DNA of 64,000 nt from Oscillospiraceae bacterium (GCA_031266415.1 JAISBB010000005.1:62001-126000); one strand, 5' to 3'. Shown: positions 17,503 to 26,622, numbered from the stretch's first letter. Notes: generated by a model from the sequence alone, not told the origin. Made by a program: numbers and translations.

Positions 17503-17942
17503 CTCTTTAATCTCCCCGAAATAAAATCCAGTGCCATAAAATAACCACCCCAACCAAAACCCGAGAGCTGCGCAACACAAAAAGGTGCAATAACCGAATT
17601 CTTCCTAAAAGTCTCTCTCGAATTGATATTGGTTAAGTGCACTTCAATTACAGGGGTGCTTACCGCTCTTACCGCATCTGCAATAGCATGGCTGTAGTGT
17701 GTATATGCCCCCGAGTTTAAGATGATAAAATCCCCTTCAAAGCTCTGAATCTTATCAATTAGCGTTCCTTCACTGTTGGAATGAATTAATTCACAGGTTA
17801 TTTTTAAAGCATCTGCATATTTCAAGATGGCCTCCACAAACTTCTCATAACCTATTTTTCCATAGATTTCAGGTTCTCTTTGCCCAATCAAGTTTATGTT
17901 TGGGCCATTTAAGATGCTTGCTACCACATTACTCACCCACAT
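17484..17942 (-). CDS. aroQ: Type II 3-dehydroquinate dehydratase
   Basis: AroQ catalyses the third shikimate-pathway step, 3-dehydroquinate to 3-dehydroshikimate. The 152-residue protein has LNGPNINLIGQREPEIYG, whose Arg and Tyr are catalytic; LNSGAYTHYSHAIADA, the variant of the INPGAYTHTS motif; and EVHLTNINSRETFRKNSVIAP with the conserved His and substrate-binding residues. GFGWGGYFMALDFI replaces the usual GFG..SY..AL. The length is normal. The start is uncertain: ATG 17942 or GTG 17936, both overlapping the nfo stop. Its presence implies chorismate synthesis is at least partly retained. Confidence 0.93.
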   Translation of the reverse strand: MWVSNVVASILNGPNINLIGQREPEIYGKIGYEKFVEAILKYADALKITCELIHSNSEGTLIDKIQSFEGDFIILNSGAYTHYSHAIADAVRAVSTPVIEVHLTNINSRETFRKNSVIAPFCVAQLSGFGWGGYFMALDFISGRLKRCWKNT

Positions 17943-18783
17943 TCGCCATATAATAATCTTTCATTGTTTTTGCATCTTCTGCTTGCGTTCCACTGGATTC
18001 GCAAATTATTACTGGCTGGCAATGTTTTTTTATAACAACATTTAAAAGATGTTTAAAATCCGCACCAAAGTGTTGCTCTTCAAAGGTACAATGCCGCCGC
18101 TCGCCACCGCTTGTAAATTCTACTTTTGAAAAATGAATATGCATATTTTTCAGTTTGCAATAACCCAAATTATTTTCTATTGCCTCAAAAATCTTTTCAA
18201 AACTTGCTTCATCAGGCAATGAACCTTGCCCACGCGCATCCATGTGACCAAAATCAATGCAAGGAATTATTGAAACATCCTGTGCACAAAGTTCAAAGAT
18301 TTCTTCTATTGTTCCCAACTGGTTAACTTTGCCCATTGTTTCTGGACAAATATGCACCGATTCTAATCCACTACTTTTTAATTCATCAATCGCCATTTTA
18401 AGAGTGGTTTTAGCAAAATCCATTGCCTGATTTCTGCTAATTTTGGCACAAGACCCCGCATGCACAACAATCCTTTCAGCCCCCATAGCTTTTGCTATTT
18501 CAGCCGTTTGCAAAATATATTTCACACTATTCAATCGCTTCTCTTCATCAACACTGGCAATCGAAATATAATATGGCGAATGAACGGAAAGGTAAATGCC
18601 AGATTTAGCCATTAATTTACCAAATTTCTGTGCTGCACTTTGCGAAATTCTAATTCCGTGCCCACATTGATATTCATATGCATTGAGCCTAAAATTACTC
18701 AAATAAATAGGTAGATCTTCTAACTTGGAATATCTCTCAAAAAAACTAGCTGAATGCCCGGCCGGGCCAAATTTAATTGCCAT
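17929..18783 (-). CDS. nfo: Endonuclease IV (AP endonuclease, Nfo)
   Basis: Nfo cleaves DNA 5' of abasic sites in base-excision repair using a trinuclear zinc centre. The 284-residue TIM-barrel protein begins IKFGPAGHSASF and contains metal-ligand motifs HSPYYIS (about residue 68), VVHAGS (about 109), ICPETMGK (about 145), PCIDFGHMDARGQG (about 180) and a C-terminal VIICESSG. These map onto the Endo IV family pattern. It starts with ATG, overlapping ruvA by 11 bases, and ends overlapping aroQ. The position in a ruvC-ruvA-nfo-mutS2 run fits a repair operon. Confidence 0.93.
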   Translation of the reverse strand: MAIKFGPAGHSASFFERYSKLEDLPIYLSNFRLNAYEYQCGHGIRISQSAAQKFGKLMAKSGIYLSVHSPYYISIASVDEEKRLNSVKYILQTAEIAKAMGAERIVVHAGSCAKISRNQAMDFAKTTLKMAIDELKSSGLESVHICPETMGKVNQLGTIEEIFELCAQDVSIIPCIDFGHMDARGQGSLPDEASFEKIFEAIENNLGYCKLKNMHIHFSKVEFTSGGERRHCTFEEQHFGADFKHLLNVVIKKHCQPVIICESSGTQAEDAKTMKDYYMANVGE

Positions 18784-19381
18784 CGCACCACCTTTTTAGT
18801 GTAAGATTTTTCAAACCGAACTTAACCACATCTTCCACCTTGCCATTGCCGTCACAACCTTTAACGGATTCAATTGCCTCTGCCCTTGAATACCCCAGGG
18901 ACTCCAACGCACCCAAAGCCTCTAAAAAATTCGAACCTAATTCACTAGGTTTAAAATCAAGGTTAGCATGCAAAAACTCTTTTTGTACTTTATTTTTAAG
19001 TTCAAGAATAATCCGCTGTGAAAGTTTTGTGCCCACTCCACTTGCAGCTGTAAATGCTTTTACATCATCAACTTGAATACTCTTAATTACTTCTTCCGGC
19101 AATAAAGTGGCAAGAATTGAAAGTGCAAACTTCGCACCAACTCCAGAAACCGAAACCAACATTTTAAAACATTCCAATTCCTGCTCGTGCAAAAAACCAA
19201 AAAGTTCAAAGGCATCTTCTTTCACACTAAAATGTGTATATATTTTTACTTTTTTGCCAATCGCCCCCAATCGTGCACTCGTACTAGCCGTCACAAAACA
19301 TTTATAGCCAACACCAGCGCAATCAATTACAACAAAGGTACTTGTTTTTTTTATTAAATCCCCATTTAAACTATATATCAC
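18773..19381 (-). CDS. ruvA: Holliday junction DNA helicase subunit RuvA
   Basis: RuvA tetramers bind four-way junctions and dock RuvB motors. The 202-residue protein has the N-terminal OB fold (MIYSLNGDLIKKTSTFVVIDCAGVGYKC; HFSVKEDAFELFGF), the central helix-hairpin-helix pair (LVSVSGVGAKFALSIL; FTAASGVGTKLSQRIILELKNK), and the C-terminal RuvB-interacting domain (EALGALESLGYSRAEA). Full length. It sits 3 bases after ruvC and overlaps nfo; ruvB is in the other operon. Confidence 0.96.
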   Translation of the reverse strand: MIYSLNGDLIKKTSTFVVIDCAGVGYKCFVTASTSARLGAIGKKVKIYTHFSVKEDAFELFGFLHEQELECFKMLVSVSGVGAKFALSILATLLPEEVIKSIQVDDVKAFTAASGVGTKLSQRIILELKNKVQKEFLHANLDFKPSELGSNFLEALGALESLGYSRAEAIESVKGCDGNGKVEDVVKFGLKNLTLKRWCDGN

Positions 19382-19384
19382 TTG

Positions 19385-19879
19385 TTATATCCAGCTTCCA
19401 TTTGAATTTGAAACACCTTTTCGAAAGGAATGTGCATGGCACACCGCTACAGCTAATGCATCTGCCTCGTCGTCAATTTTTGAGTGCAACTTTAATAGAT
19501 TCGAAATCATTGCAATTACCTGTTTTTTTTCGGCTCTCCCAAACCCAACCACTGCCTGTTTAATTTGCAATGGAGTATATTCAAATAATTCAAGTGCCCC
19601 CTGCACAGCTGCCAACATAATTACACCTCTAGCCTGTGCAACATCAATTGCGGTTTTTTGGTTATTGGTAAAAAATAATTTTTCTATTGCCACGTGATCA
19701 GGAGAAAACTGCAAAATCATTTCATTCAGTTTGTCAAAAATCAACTTCAGTCTATTTTCTAAACAGATTTGGGGAGTTGTAATAACACCGCTTGAAATCA
19801 CACCAAATCTAGTGTTTTCATAATCTAACACCCCATATCCAACTATTGCAAAACCTGGGTCTATTCCTAAAATTCTCAC
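19385..19879 (-). CDS. ruvC: Holliday junction resolvase RuvC
   Basis: RuvC resolves Holliday junctions by symmetric nicking. The 164-residue protein has all four acidic catalytic positions in context: Asp in MRILGIDPGFAIVGYGV, Glu in VAIEKLFFTNNQKTAI (about residue 66), and two Asp in DDEADALAVAVCHA (about 140). Full length with a short tail. It lies between yifB (5-base gap) and ruvA (3-base gap), so it is almost certainly cotranscribed with them from the promoter upstream of yifB. Confidence 0.96.
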   Translation of the reverse strand: MRILGIDPGFAIVGYGVLDYENTRFGVISSGVITTPQICLENRLKLIFDKLNEMILQFSPDHVAIEKLFFTNNQKTAIDVAQARGVIMLAAVQGALELFEYTPLQIKQAVVGFGRAEKKQVIAMISNLLKLHSKIDDEADALAVAVCHAHSFRKGVSNSNGSWI

Positions 19880-19884
19880 CGTTT

Positions 19885-21408
19885 CTATCCCCAGTACCGC
19901 CGATCAAGGTCACGATATTGAAGCGATTCTGCTATATGCTTCGAATCTATTATTTCAGCATCGTCTAGATCTGCTATTGTTTTTGCTACCTTTAAAATTT
20001 TGTTGTAAACCCGTGCAGAAAATGCAAGCCTTTCAAAAGCTGTTTTAAGCATTTTCGCCGCTGTTGTAGTTGTTAAACAGATTTTATTTACTGCTGATGA
20101 GTTAATTTCGGCATTGCAATTAAATTTCTCGCTTGAGAAACGTAACCATTGTTTTTCTCTTGCCCTGGTAACTCGCCGCCTAATAATTTCTGAAGTTTCA
20201 CCATCCGGTGCTTTCGTCATGTCGTTAATGTCAATTGGCATAACTTCAACGTGTATATCAATTCTATCTAACATTGGACCAGAAATTCTTCCTAAATATT
20301 TAGAAACTGCCATTTGTTGGCATTTGCATTTCTTAATAGGGTGCCCCCAAAACCCACACGGGCACGGATTCATTGCTGCAACCAACATTATGGAACTCGG
20401 GTAAGTTAATTTCGAGCGCGCACGCGATATTGTGATAGTTTTATCTTCAAGAGGTTGGCGCAAACCTTCTAAAACTTGCCTACTAAATTCCGGGAATTCA
20501 TCTAAAAAAAGAACTCCGTTGTGGGCCAGTGAAATTTCACCCGGCATAGGGATACTGCCACCACCTGCTAACCCAGCAAGTGATGTTGTGTGATGCGGTG
20601 CACGAAACGGTCGGGTAAAATTAAGCGGTGATTCCCTTGAAATATTCCCAACTACTGAATGAATTTTTGTTGTTTCTATTGCTTCTGAAAATTCAAGTGG
20701 CGGCAAAATCGAAGGGATTCGTTTCGCTAACATGCTTTTCCCAGAACCAGGCGCCCCAATTAATAATATGTTGTGCCCGCCCGCTGCTGCAACTTCTATT
20801 GCTCGCTTTGCTTTAAACTGACCTTTAACATCTAAAAAGTCAAAAGCATATTTAAAATTATCATTCGCAAAATTCCGTGGTTCCAGTGCCTGAAGTTGCA
20901 TCTTATTCGAAAAGTAATTTACAAGTTGTTGCAAGCTGAATGCTGCAAAAATATTAATTCCAGAAACAATTGCAGCCTCTTCGGCGTTTTCTTGAGGCAC
21001 AAATACATTCTTAAAACCAAGCTCGCGCGCCTTTAAAACCATCGGCAAAACTCCGTTAACTGGCTTAATCTCCCCAGAAAGAGACAACTCACCGAAAAAA
21101 ACATTGTTCTCTTCCCACTGCGCAACTTGACCTGACGCCCTAAGTATTGAAATAGCAATCGGTAAATCGTAAAATGATCCATTTTTTTTAAGGTCGGCCG
21201 GTGCAAGATTAACCGTTATTTTCCCCACCGGGAACTCAAATTCACTATTTTTAATGCTAGCCTTAACACGATTTCTCGACTCTTTAATTCCAACATCTGG
21301 AAGTCCTACTACATCAAAAACCGGCAACCCTCTTGCAATATCGACTTCTACTAAAACTTCAAATGCATCTATTCCCAATATCCCCATGCTGCTGGTTCTA
21401 CAAAACAA
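19885..21408 (-). CDS. YifB/ComM-family Mg-chelatase-like AAA+ ATPase
   Basis: This is a ComM/YifB-type hexameric AAA+ protein of about 507 residues. It has an N-terminal Lon-protease-like domain (DIARGLPVFDVVGLPDVGIKES), Walker A LIGAPGSGKSMLAKRI (about residue 217), Walker B VLFLDEFPEF, a four-cysteine zinc motif (CPCGFWGHPIKKCKC) and a C-terminal helical domain ending RDLDRRYWG. ComM is known to promote branch migration during natural transformation; cotranscription with ruvC-ruvA fits a recombination role. Start: a TTG at 21408 has GGGGGAG 9 bases upstream; the track TTG at 21414 is only 3 bases from it. First gene of its operon. Confidence 0.93.
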   Translation of the reverse strand: MFCRTSSMGILGIDAFEVLVEVDIARGLPVFDVVGLPDVGIKESRNRVKASIKNSEFEFPVGKITVNLAPADLKKNGSFYDLPIAISILRASGQVAQWEENNVFFGELSLSGEIKPVNGVLPMVLKARELGFKNVFVPQENAEEAAIVSGINIFAAFSLQQLVNYFSNKMQLQALEPRNFANDNFKYAFDFLDVKGQFKAKRAIEVAAAGGHNILLIGAPGSGKSMLAKRIPSILPPLEFSEAIETTKIHSVVGNISRESPLNFTRPFRAPHHTTSLAGLAGGGSIPMPGEISLAHNGVLFLDEFPEFSRQVLEGLRQPLEDKTITISRARSKLTYPSSIMLVAAMNPCPCGFWGHPIKKCKCQQMAVSKYLGRISGPMLDRIDIHVEVMPIDINDMTKAPDGETSEIIRRRVTRAREKQWLRFSSEKFNCNAEINSSAVNKICLTTTTAAKMLKTAFERLAFSARVYNKILKVAKTIADLDDAEIIDSKHIAESLQYRDLDRRYWG

Positions 21409-21436
21409 AAACAATCACTCCCCCAGAGTCTAGCCT

Positions 21437-21466
21437 ATTATATCATATCTAAATGCCACACCGCAA
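21437..21466 (-). promoter_or_regulatory. Promoter for yifB-ruvC-ruvA-nfo-aroQ-mutS2 operon
   Basis: On the minus strand, TTGCGG, an 18-base spacer and TATAAT preceded by TGA (an extended -10) lie about 30 bases upstream of the yifB start. The position, just after the terminator of the opposite operon end, supports it as the main promoter of the repair operon. Confidence 0.7.
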
Positions 21467-21573
21467 TAAAGCTAAAGCATCATTCCACCACGCAGAGAAT
21501 CACATTTTTGCATCACCACATGAAAATCGAAACTTGATTTCAGTAGTCTCGCCACCATATTTCACATATTTTC

Positions 21574-21610
21574 AAAAAAATGGCTTCTTGCCAAAATCAA
21601 AGCAAGAAGC
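21574..21610 (-). terminator. Intrinsic terminator after dnaI
   Basis: On the minus strand a perfect 9-base stem GCTTCTTGC/GCAAGAAGC with a 10-base loop is followed by CATTTTTTT. It lies 11 bases beyond the dnaI stop and closes the tig-to-dnaI transcription unit. Confidence 0.9.
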
Positions 21611-21621
21611 GTGAAACCAAA

Positions 21622-22602
21622 CTATTTTTTCTGCAACCGAATATCATTCCCAAAGAAGCGCAATACTTTATATTCACCATTTAAACGCGAACTCACTCGC
21701 CCACCGTATCTTTCAATTACTTCGGCCCCAGAAAGGTCGGTATTAATTATAGTTGATTTCCTTGCTAATAATCTGAGGTCAATTATACTAAATATTGAGG
21801 AGTTAGCAAACTGAGTTTGTGGCTCGCTTCCCAAGTCATCAATAATAATCAAATCACAATCTAAAAATGAGTTTAGCGCGGAAATTTTTTGTTCTCCTCG
21901 ACTAAAACGTTCTTCTTCCAGTTCATTAATCATCTGCCCCGCAAGCACATAAACCACAGTGTAACCACAACCTAAACACCATTTCGCAATTGCAAGAGCA
22001 AGGTGCGTTTTCCCTAAACCAGTCAGTCCCTGCATAAGAATATTCCCTACCCCTGAAACAAATGTTTTTGCAAAATTTAAGCAGTACTCGTAATTTTGCC
22101 GTGCTTGCTCCCTTTGCGTAATGGGGGTCTTCGAGCCTGCTATAAGTTCGTTACTAAAATATTCCAGTTTAAAATTACTGAAAGAAAACTTGTCCAGATC
22201 AATTTTCGAATTTAAACCCTTTGCCATATCCTCAATTAAAAGTTTCTTTAAACACCCACACATTGCACCGGCAACATACCCTTCATCTTTGCAAGTGGAG
22301 CAATCACAATTAAGTTTAAAAAAATCTGCGTGAATTTCGTTTTTAGCAAGCAATTGAGCTCTTTGCATTTGCAGATTTTGACTTGCTAACTTTAATTCCT
22401 CAATGGCTTTAGAATTTTCACCAATTGCTACTTGCTTTATTGCTGCCAACGAAATTTTCGACATTTGTTTATCTAACTCTTCCAATTCCGGTAAATGCTT
22501 ATATACTTCTCGCTTTTTCTCTTCTAATTCTCTTCGTGCATTCCAGCGTCTCCGGCTTAAATTTTCAAGCGCAATCTCCATTGCATTCTCTGAATATAAC
22601 AC
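21622..22602 (-). CDS. dnaI: DnaC/DnaI-like helicase loader ATPase
   Basis: This AAA+ protein of the DnaC/IstB type loads the replicative helicase. The 326-residue protein has a coiled N-terminus (LSRRRWNARRELEEKKREVYKHLPEL), a zinc-type cluster (CDCSTCKDEGYVAGAMCGC, about residues 98-116) as in DnaI of Firmicutes, Walker A LMQGLTGLGKTHLALAIA (about 190) and Walker B DLIIIDDLGSE. The start is GTG at 22602, with GGTGG close and AAGGATC at better spacing. It lies directly after the DnaD-domain gene, so the pair likely acts as helicase loading/primosome genes in place of Gram-negative DnaC systems. Confidence 0.9.
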   Translation of the reverse strand: MLYSENAMEIALENLSRRRWNARRELEEKKREVYKHLPELEELDKQMSKISLAAIKQVAIGENSKAIEELKLASQNLQMQRAQLLAKNEIHADFFKLNCDCSTCKDEGYVAGAMCGCLKKLLIEDMAKGLNSKIDLDKFSFSNFKLEYFSNELIAGSKTPITQREQARQNYEYCLNFAKTFVSGVGNILMQGLTGLGKTHLALAIAKWCLGCGYTVVYVLAGQMINELEEERFSRGEQKISALNSFLDCDLIIIDDLGSEPQTQFANSSIFSIIDLRLLARKSTIINTDLSGAEVIERYGGRVSSRLNGEYKVLRFFGNDIRLQKK

Positions 22603-22625
22603 AATCCACCAGATCCTTTTTTACA

Positions 22626-23486
22626 TCAAAATCTCATATCTTCGATTTTAAAAGACAAAAGTTTATTTGTTTTTTTTCCACTACCACAAACAGCTCCTTT
22701 TTTAATGCCAGCATGTCGTGGCGTTTTCCGCACCCAATTCACAAGAATTCCGTTAATATATGGCACATTAACCTCACCTTTTTGCTCTAATGCCACATTA
22801 ATTGCCTTTTCTATAGTCTCTAAATTTAGCTTTAAGTCAGTTTGCCATTTCTTTATTATTAACTTTTGTTTATTATTCAAAGTGGGCAACTGCAACTTCT
22901 CTCTAACTGTTTCATGCCAACTTTCTAATTCTACATTTCTCGCTGCATATACTTCAGCTGCTTCATAAGAATTAATTCCAGACTCAAACCAAAAATTAGC
23001 TTCGCGCCTAATAGCTTTTGCAGAAATCTGCCCAATAGTCGCACAATATTTTAATAAAAACATTATCAACTCTGGTTCCATTCCCAAATTGAAATGCAAA
23101 TCAACCAGATTAATTAAATCAAATTGGTTTTGCATTCGCCCCAAAATCCCAGGGAACTGGCCTAAAACAAAGCTCAGTTCTTCTGACTCCACAATCATGT
23201 GTGTGGCTTCTTCTGGGGTTAATTTAATTGCGAATAATTTATCTTTATTTTCACGTAACTCTTCTTTCTCACAAACTAAAACCTTCTTTTGCATCCAAAA
23301 ATCTACAGCTTGCTCGACTTCACTTGTTGTTGCCCCCAGTTTCCCGGCAATTTGTAACGGCGTTGCATCACAAGTAAGAACTAAAAGCAACAACGTTTTA
23401 AGCTGCAACTCATTACATTCATTTATATAAGCGCTAGCAACGATCTCCGGTACCTCTAAAACTTTCCCAAACGAAAAATTTACCAT
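22626..23486 (-). CDS. dnaD: DnaD-domain replication initiation protein
   Basis: This 286-residue protein has the DnaD family architecture. It has an N-terminal winged-helix-like region (VNFSFGKVLEVPEIVASAYINECNELQLKTLLLL) and two C-terminal DnaD domains, the second ending in INGILVNWVRK, the family's DNA/helicase-contact motif. DnaD works with DnaB and DnaI in primosome assembly. The track starts at a TTG overlapping the pyk stop, but an ATG at 23486 has GGAGG at good spacing and fits the family, so I use it. The basic C-terminus (KKGAVCGSGKKTNKLL) may bind DNA. Confidence 0.85.
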   Translation of the reverse strand: MVNFSFGKVLEVPEIVASAYINECNELQLKTLLLLVLTCDATPLQIAGKLGATTSEVEQAVDFWMQKKVLVCEKEELRENKDKLFAIKLTPEEATHMIVESEELSFVLGQFPGILGRMQNQFDLINLVDLHFNLGMEPELIMFLLKYCATIGQISAKAIRREANFWFESGINSYEAAEVYAARNVELESWHETVREKLQLPTLNNKQKLIIKKWQTDLKLNLETIEKAINVALEQKGEVNVPYINGILVNWVRKTPRHAGIKKGAVCGSGKKTNKLLSFKIEDMRF

Positions 23487-23518
23487 CATTCGCCTCCATG
23501 CACTATTTTCATAGTTGC

Positions 23519-24565
23519 TCAAGTTGAAGCTATGTTTGCCATTCTACCAAATTTACCAATGTCTTGCTCCGCACGTTCCAAAAGCCGCCTCATTACACAA
23601 AGAGTCTCAATCGGATGCTTTCCAATTGCTGTTTCAGCTGCCAACATAACTGCTGCTGCCCCATCAAAAACCGCATTCGCTACATCAGTACTTTCTGCTC
23701 TTGTTGGAAGCAGATTCCAAATCATAGAGTCTAACATTTGGGTTGCAACAACTGCTGGTTTTTTCATTTTAAATGCCAATGAAACAATTTCTTTTTGCAC
23801 ACTCGGCAATTCTTCAAATGGGATCTCAACTCCCATGTCACCTCTTGCCACCACCACTCCATCCGAAACTTCTAAAATTTCTTTTACATTGTTTATTCCT
23901 TCTCTATTCTCAATTTTGGCAATAATTTGCATTTGTGAATCCTCACACAAATCGCGTAGTTTAACTATATCTGCCTTGTTTTTAGTAAAAGAAGCCGAAA
24001 CATAATCGAACCCCAGCTTCATTCCAAACTGAATATCTTTTTCATCTTCTTGAGTAATAGACGAAGCAGAAATATTTACATTTGGCAGATTTATTCCCTT
24101 CTTGTTTGAAACTACCCCACCACGAATAACAACACAAACCACTTCTTCGGCCACTTCAACCACTTTTAACTGAAGTAAACCATCATCAATATAAACCAAA
24201 TCTCCGCACTTTAAATCATTTGCAAACCCTTTGTAGTTAACGGCAGCAATTTTTTCGTTCCCAATTACACTTTTTGTTGTAATAATAAATTTTTGAGTCT
24301 CTTTAAGTGCTATTTCTCCATTTTCAAAAACTTCAAAACGAATTTTTGGCCCCTTGGTATCCATCATTTTCAAAACATTTAAGCCAAGCTCCTTCTCTAT
24401 TCTACAAACCTTCTCAAAGCTTTTTTGGTGTTCTTCTTGAGTTTGGTGTGCAAAATTAAACCTAGCTATATCCATTCCATTCAACATAAGTTCGCGAACT
24501 TTCTCATCGCTATCAACTGCTGGCCCCAGAGTACAAATTATTTTTGTTTTTCTTTTTAAATTCAA
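23519..24565 (-). CDS. pyk: Pyruvate kinase, short form without C-terminal domain
   Basis: Pyruvate kinase makes pyruvate and ATP from PEP and ADP. The 348-residue ORF covers the A (TIM barrel) and B domains: KIICTLGPAVDSDEKV, IIAKIENREG with catalytic Lys, VARGDMGVEIP with metal-binding residues, VATQMLDSM and PTRAESTDVANAVFDG. It ends soon after the barrel, so the regulatory C domain found in typical 470-590-residue enzymes is absent. Two changes affect the K+ site: the usual NFSH is NFAH, and the Glu of DTKGPEIR is Lys (DTKGPKIR). Lys at that position is known from K+-independent pyruvate kinases. TTG start; the stop overlaps the track start of dnaD. Confidence 0.93.
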   Translation of the reverse strand: MNLKRKTKIICTLGPAVDSDEKVRELMLNGMDIARFNFAHQTQEEHQKSFEKVCRIEKELGLNVLKMMDTKGPKIRFEVFENGEIALKETQKFIITTKSVIGNEKIAAVNYKGFANDLKCGDLVYIDDGLLQLKVVEVAEEVVCVVIRGGVVSNKKGINLPNVNISASSITQEDEKDIQFGMKLGFDYVSASFTKNKADIVKLRDLCEDSQMQIIAKIENREGINNVKEILEVSDGVVVARGDMGVEIPFEELPSVQKEIVSLAFKMKKPAVVATQMLDSMIWNLLPTRAESTDVANAVFDGAAAVMLAAETAIGKHPIETLCVMRRLLERAEQDIGKFGRMANIAST

Positions 24566-24635
24566 CTAACCTTACACCTTCTTACAACGAAACCTAAAAT
24601 AAACTTTAAGTATTCAGCAAAAACCAATCCACACA

Positions 24636-25901
24636 CTATTCTTGCAACAATTTCGCGGTTTTTAATTTATACGCTAGCACTCCCGGTTCGTTAAATGGAT
24701 TAACACCTAAAACCAATGCAGAAATTGCGCAAGCTTTCTCAAAAAAATAAATCAAATACCCGTACTCAAATTCATTTACTTGCGGAATTCTCAATACAAT
24801 ACTTGGCACAGCCGCATCAACATGTGCCTTTAAAGCGCCTTCTAACACTTTTTTGTTAATTTGCGAAAGCGAACTGTGGGCTAATCCAAAATTGTGAATA
24901 CATTCTGATTCAGCGCACATATCCACATTTGAATTCAAAACATCAATTACAGTTTCAAAAATCAAACTGCCACTATCTTGAATGAATTGTCCCAGCGCGT
25001 GTAAATCCGTTGAATATATCCCAGCAGTCGGGAAAATTCCCTTGCCATCTTTCCCTTCACTTTCAGCAAACAATTGCTTAAACCACTCAGCAAAAGAGTG
25101 AAAATCCGGTTCTAAACCAATCAAAACTTCTATTCTTTTGCCTTTTCTATTTAAGCAGTTTCTATACGCTGCGTAAATCAAACTTTCGTTCTCTGGGAAT
25201 TTTTTATCAGACAAATACAAACAAGCATTCCTCGCTCCATTCATAACCTGGCGAATATCTATTCCCGCAACCGCCATTGGCAACAATCCCACAGCTGTTA
25301 ACACAGAATATCTCCCACCAATATCTTCTGGAATAACAAATCGCCTGTATCCATTGTCTTTTGCCATTCTCAAAAGTGTACCTTTCTCTTCATCTGTGGT
25401 AACAAAAATTCTCTTACTGGCCTCTATCTTTCCGTACTTTTGTTCAAGCAAATTCCTGAAAATTCCGAAGGCAAGCATCGGTTCCAAAGTCTCTCCCGAC
25501 TTAGATACAATGTTGATATAAACTTCCTTATCTTCACAACACGCTATTACATTACTTAAATAGCTGGCACTAAGATTATTGCCCGCGAAATAAATTTTCA
25601 ACTGCGATTTCTCGTTGTAAAAAATAGAGCGCAACCACTCTATTGCTGCTTTCGCGCCAAGAGATGAACCACCTATTCCAATAACAATAAAAACATCGGC
25701 TCTATTTTTAATTTCTTCTGCTGCTTGCAAAATCGCTTCTAATTCATTACTATCAAACTCTTGAGGTAAATTATGCCAGCTTTTCGACCCCATTTCCTCG
25801 TCTAACATTTTTGCGGCAAGGCTAACCTGCGGCTCAATCCTCTCCAATTCTGTATCTGTAATAAAATTGCAAATCCCGCTGTTATTCAGTCTAACCGCCA
25901 T
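24636..25901 (-). CDS. pgi: Glucose-6-phosphate isomerase
   Basis: Pgi interconverts glucose-6-phosphate and fructose-6-phosphate. The 421-residue protein has the SIS-fold phosphate-binding loop VIGIGGSSLGAKAAIEWL (about residues 73-90), the family segment NIVSKSGETLEPMLAF (about 130), FVIPEDIGGRYSVLTAVGLLPMA with catalytic residues (about 190), and the C-terminal PFNEPGVLAYKLKTAKLL with the conserved Lys. It is somewhat shorter than the usual 445-450 residues. ATG start with AAAGGA upstream. With pyk 70 bases downstream, glycolysis is represented in this operon. Confidence 0.95.
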   Translation of the reverse strand: MAVRLNNSGICNFITDTELERIEPQVSLAAKMLDEEMGSKSWHNLPQEFDSNELEAILQAAEEIKNRADVFIVIGIGGSSLGAKAAIEWLRSIFYNEKSQLKIYFAGNNLSASYLSNVIACCEDKEVYINIVSKSGETLEPMLAFGIFRNLLEQKYGKIEASKRIFVTTDEEKGTLLRMAKDNGYRRFVIPEDIGGRYSVLTAVGLLPMAVAGIDIRQVMNGARNACLYLSDKKFPENESLIYAAYRNCLNRKGKRIEVLIGLEPDFHSFAEWFKQLFAESEGKDGKGIFPTAGIYSTDLHALGQFIQDSGSLIFETVIDVLNSNVDMCAESECIHNFGLAHSSLSQINKKVLEGALKAHVDAAVPSIVLRIPQVNEFEYGYLIYFFEKACAISALVLGVNPFNEPGVLAYKLKTAKLLQE

Positions 25902-25919
25902 TTAACAAAAATCCTTTCA

Positions 25920-26594
25920 TTACTTCATTTTCAAGAACTCTATTAATATTTGCGCGGACTTTTGGGCGGCAACATCTTTAAATTTTTCATAGTTGTCACT
26001 CGGCTCCCACACTAAATCTGAAATAACTTTCAAAACGCAAAAATCAACACGATTTAAAAAACAACTTTGGCCAACACTTCCACATTCCATTTCAACTGCA
26101 ACCGCACTTATTTTTTTGCACAATCCACCAGCTGCACCTATTCCATTAACAAAACTATCACCCGTTGCAATAATTCCGCTGCAAGCAACATTCGAAGAAA
26201 CCTTTAAAAGTTTTTGCATAGATCTTCTATGGCAATCTATTAAACCAATCCCTAACCCGGGAATAATCTCAAGGTTGTTCCTCACAACAGATATATCTAA
26301 ATCGTATTGAAACACACCAGAAGCAACTACCACATCGCAAATTTTAAGCTCTTTTGAAATTGCACCAGCCACCCCACTGTTCACAATCAATTTTGGCGCA
26401 TATTTTAATATCATTGTTTGAGTTGCAATTGCCGCATTAACTTTTCCTATCCCAGATTGCACAAGAACAACACTCTGCCCACACAAATCACCTAAATAAA
26501 ACACTATATGGCCACAAAGCTCATTTCTTGGGTTTTCTAATTGCAACTTAAGTGGCCCTATTTCTTCTGGCATTGCACAAACAATCCCAATCAA
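25920..26594 (-). CDS. mtnN: 5'-methylthioadenosine/S-adenosylhomocysteine nucleosidase
   Basis: MTAN cleaves the glycosidic bond of MTA and SAH, recycling by-products of SAM-dependent methylation and polyamine synthesis. The protein reads IGIVCAMPEEIGPLKLQL at the N-terminus, LVNSGVAGAISKELKICDVVVAS in the centre, then EMECGSVGQSCFLNRV (the variant of EMEGAAIAQ, with the ribose-binding Met-Glu) and ISDLVWEP containing the catalytic Asp. The track start would overlap lon; a TTG at 26594 with AGGAAGG upstream and the family N-terminus is preferred, giving about 224 residues. It follows lon by 28 bases. Confidence 0.9.
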   Translation of the reverse strand: MIGIVCAMPEEIGPLKLQLENPRNELCGHIVFYLGDLCGQSVVLVQSGIGKVNAAIATQTMILKYAPKLIVNSGVAGAISKELKICDVVVASGVFQYDLDISVVRNNLEIIPGLGIGLIDCHRRSMQKLLKVSSNVACSGIIATGDSFVNGIGAAGGLCKKISAVAVEMECGSVGQSCFLNRVDFCVLKVISDLVWEPSDNYEKFKDVAAQKSAQILIEFLKMK

Positions 26595-26622
26595 CTTCCA
26601 TATCCTTCCTACGTTCCAAGAT

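Noticed and set aside
23486-23522. Overlapping pyk-dnaD start at the track position
   Set aside because: The upstream TTG at 23522 lacks a ribosome-binding site, whereas an ATG at 23486 has GGAGG at good spacing and the family N-terminus.
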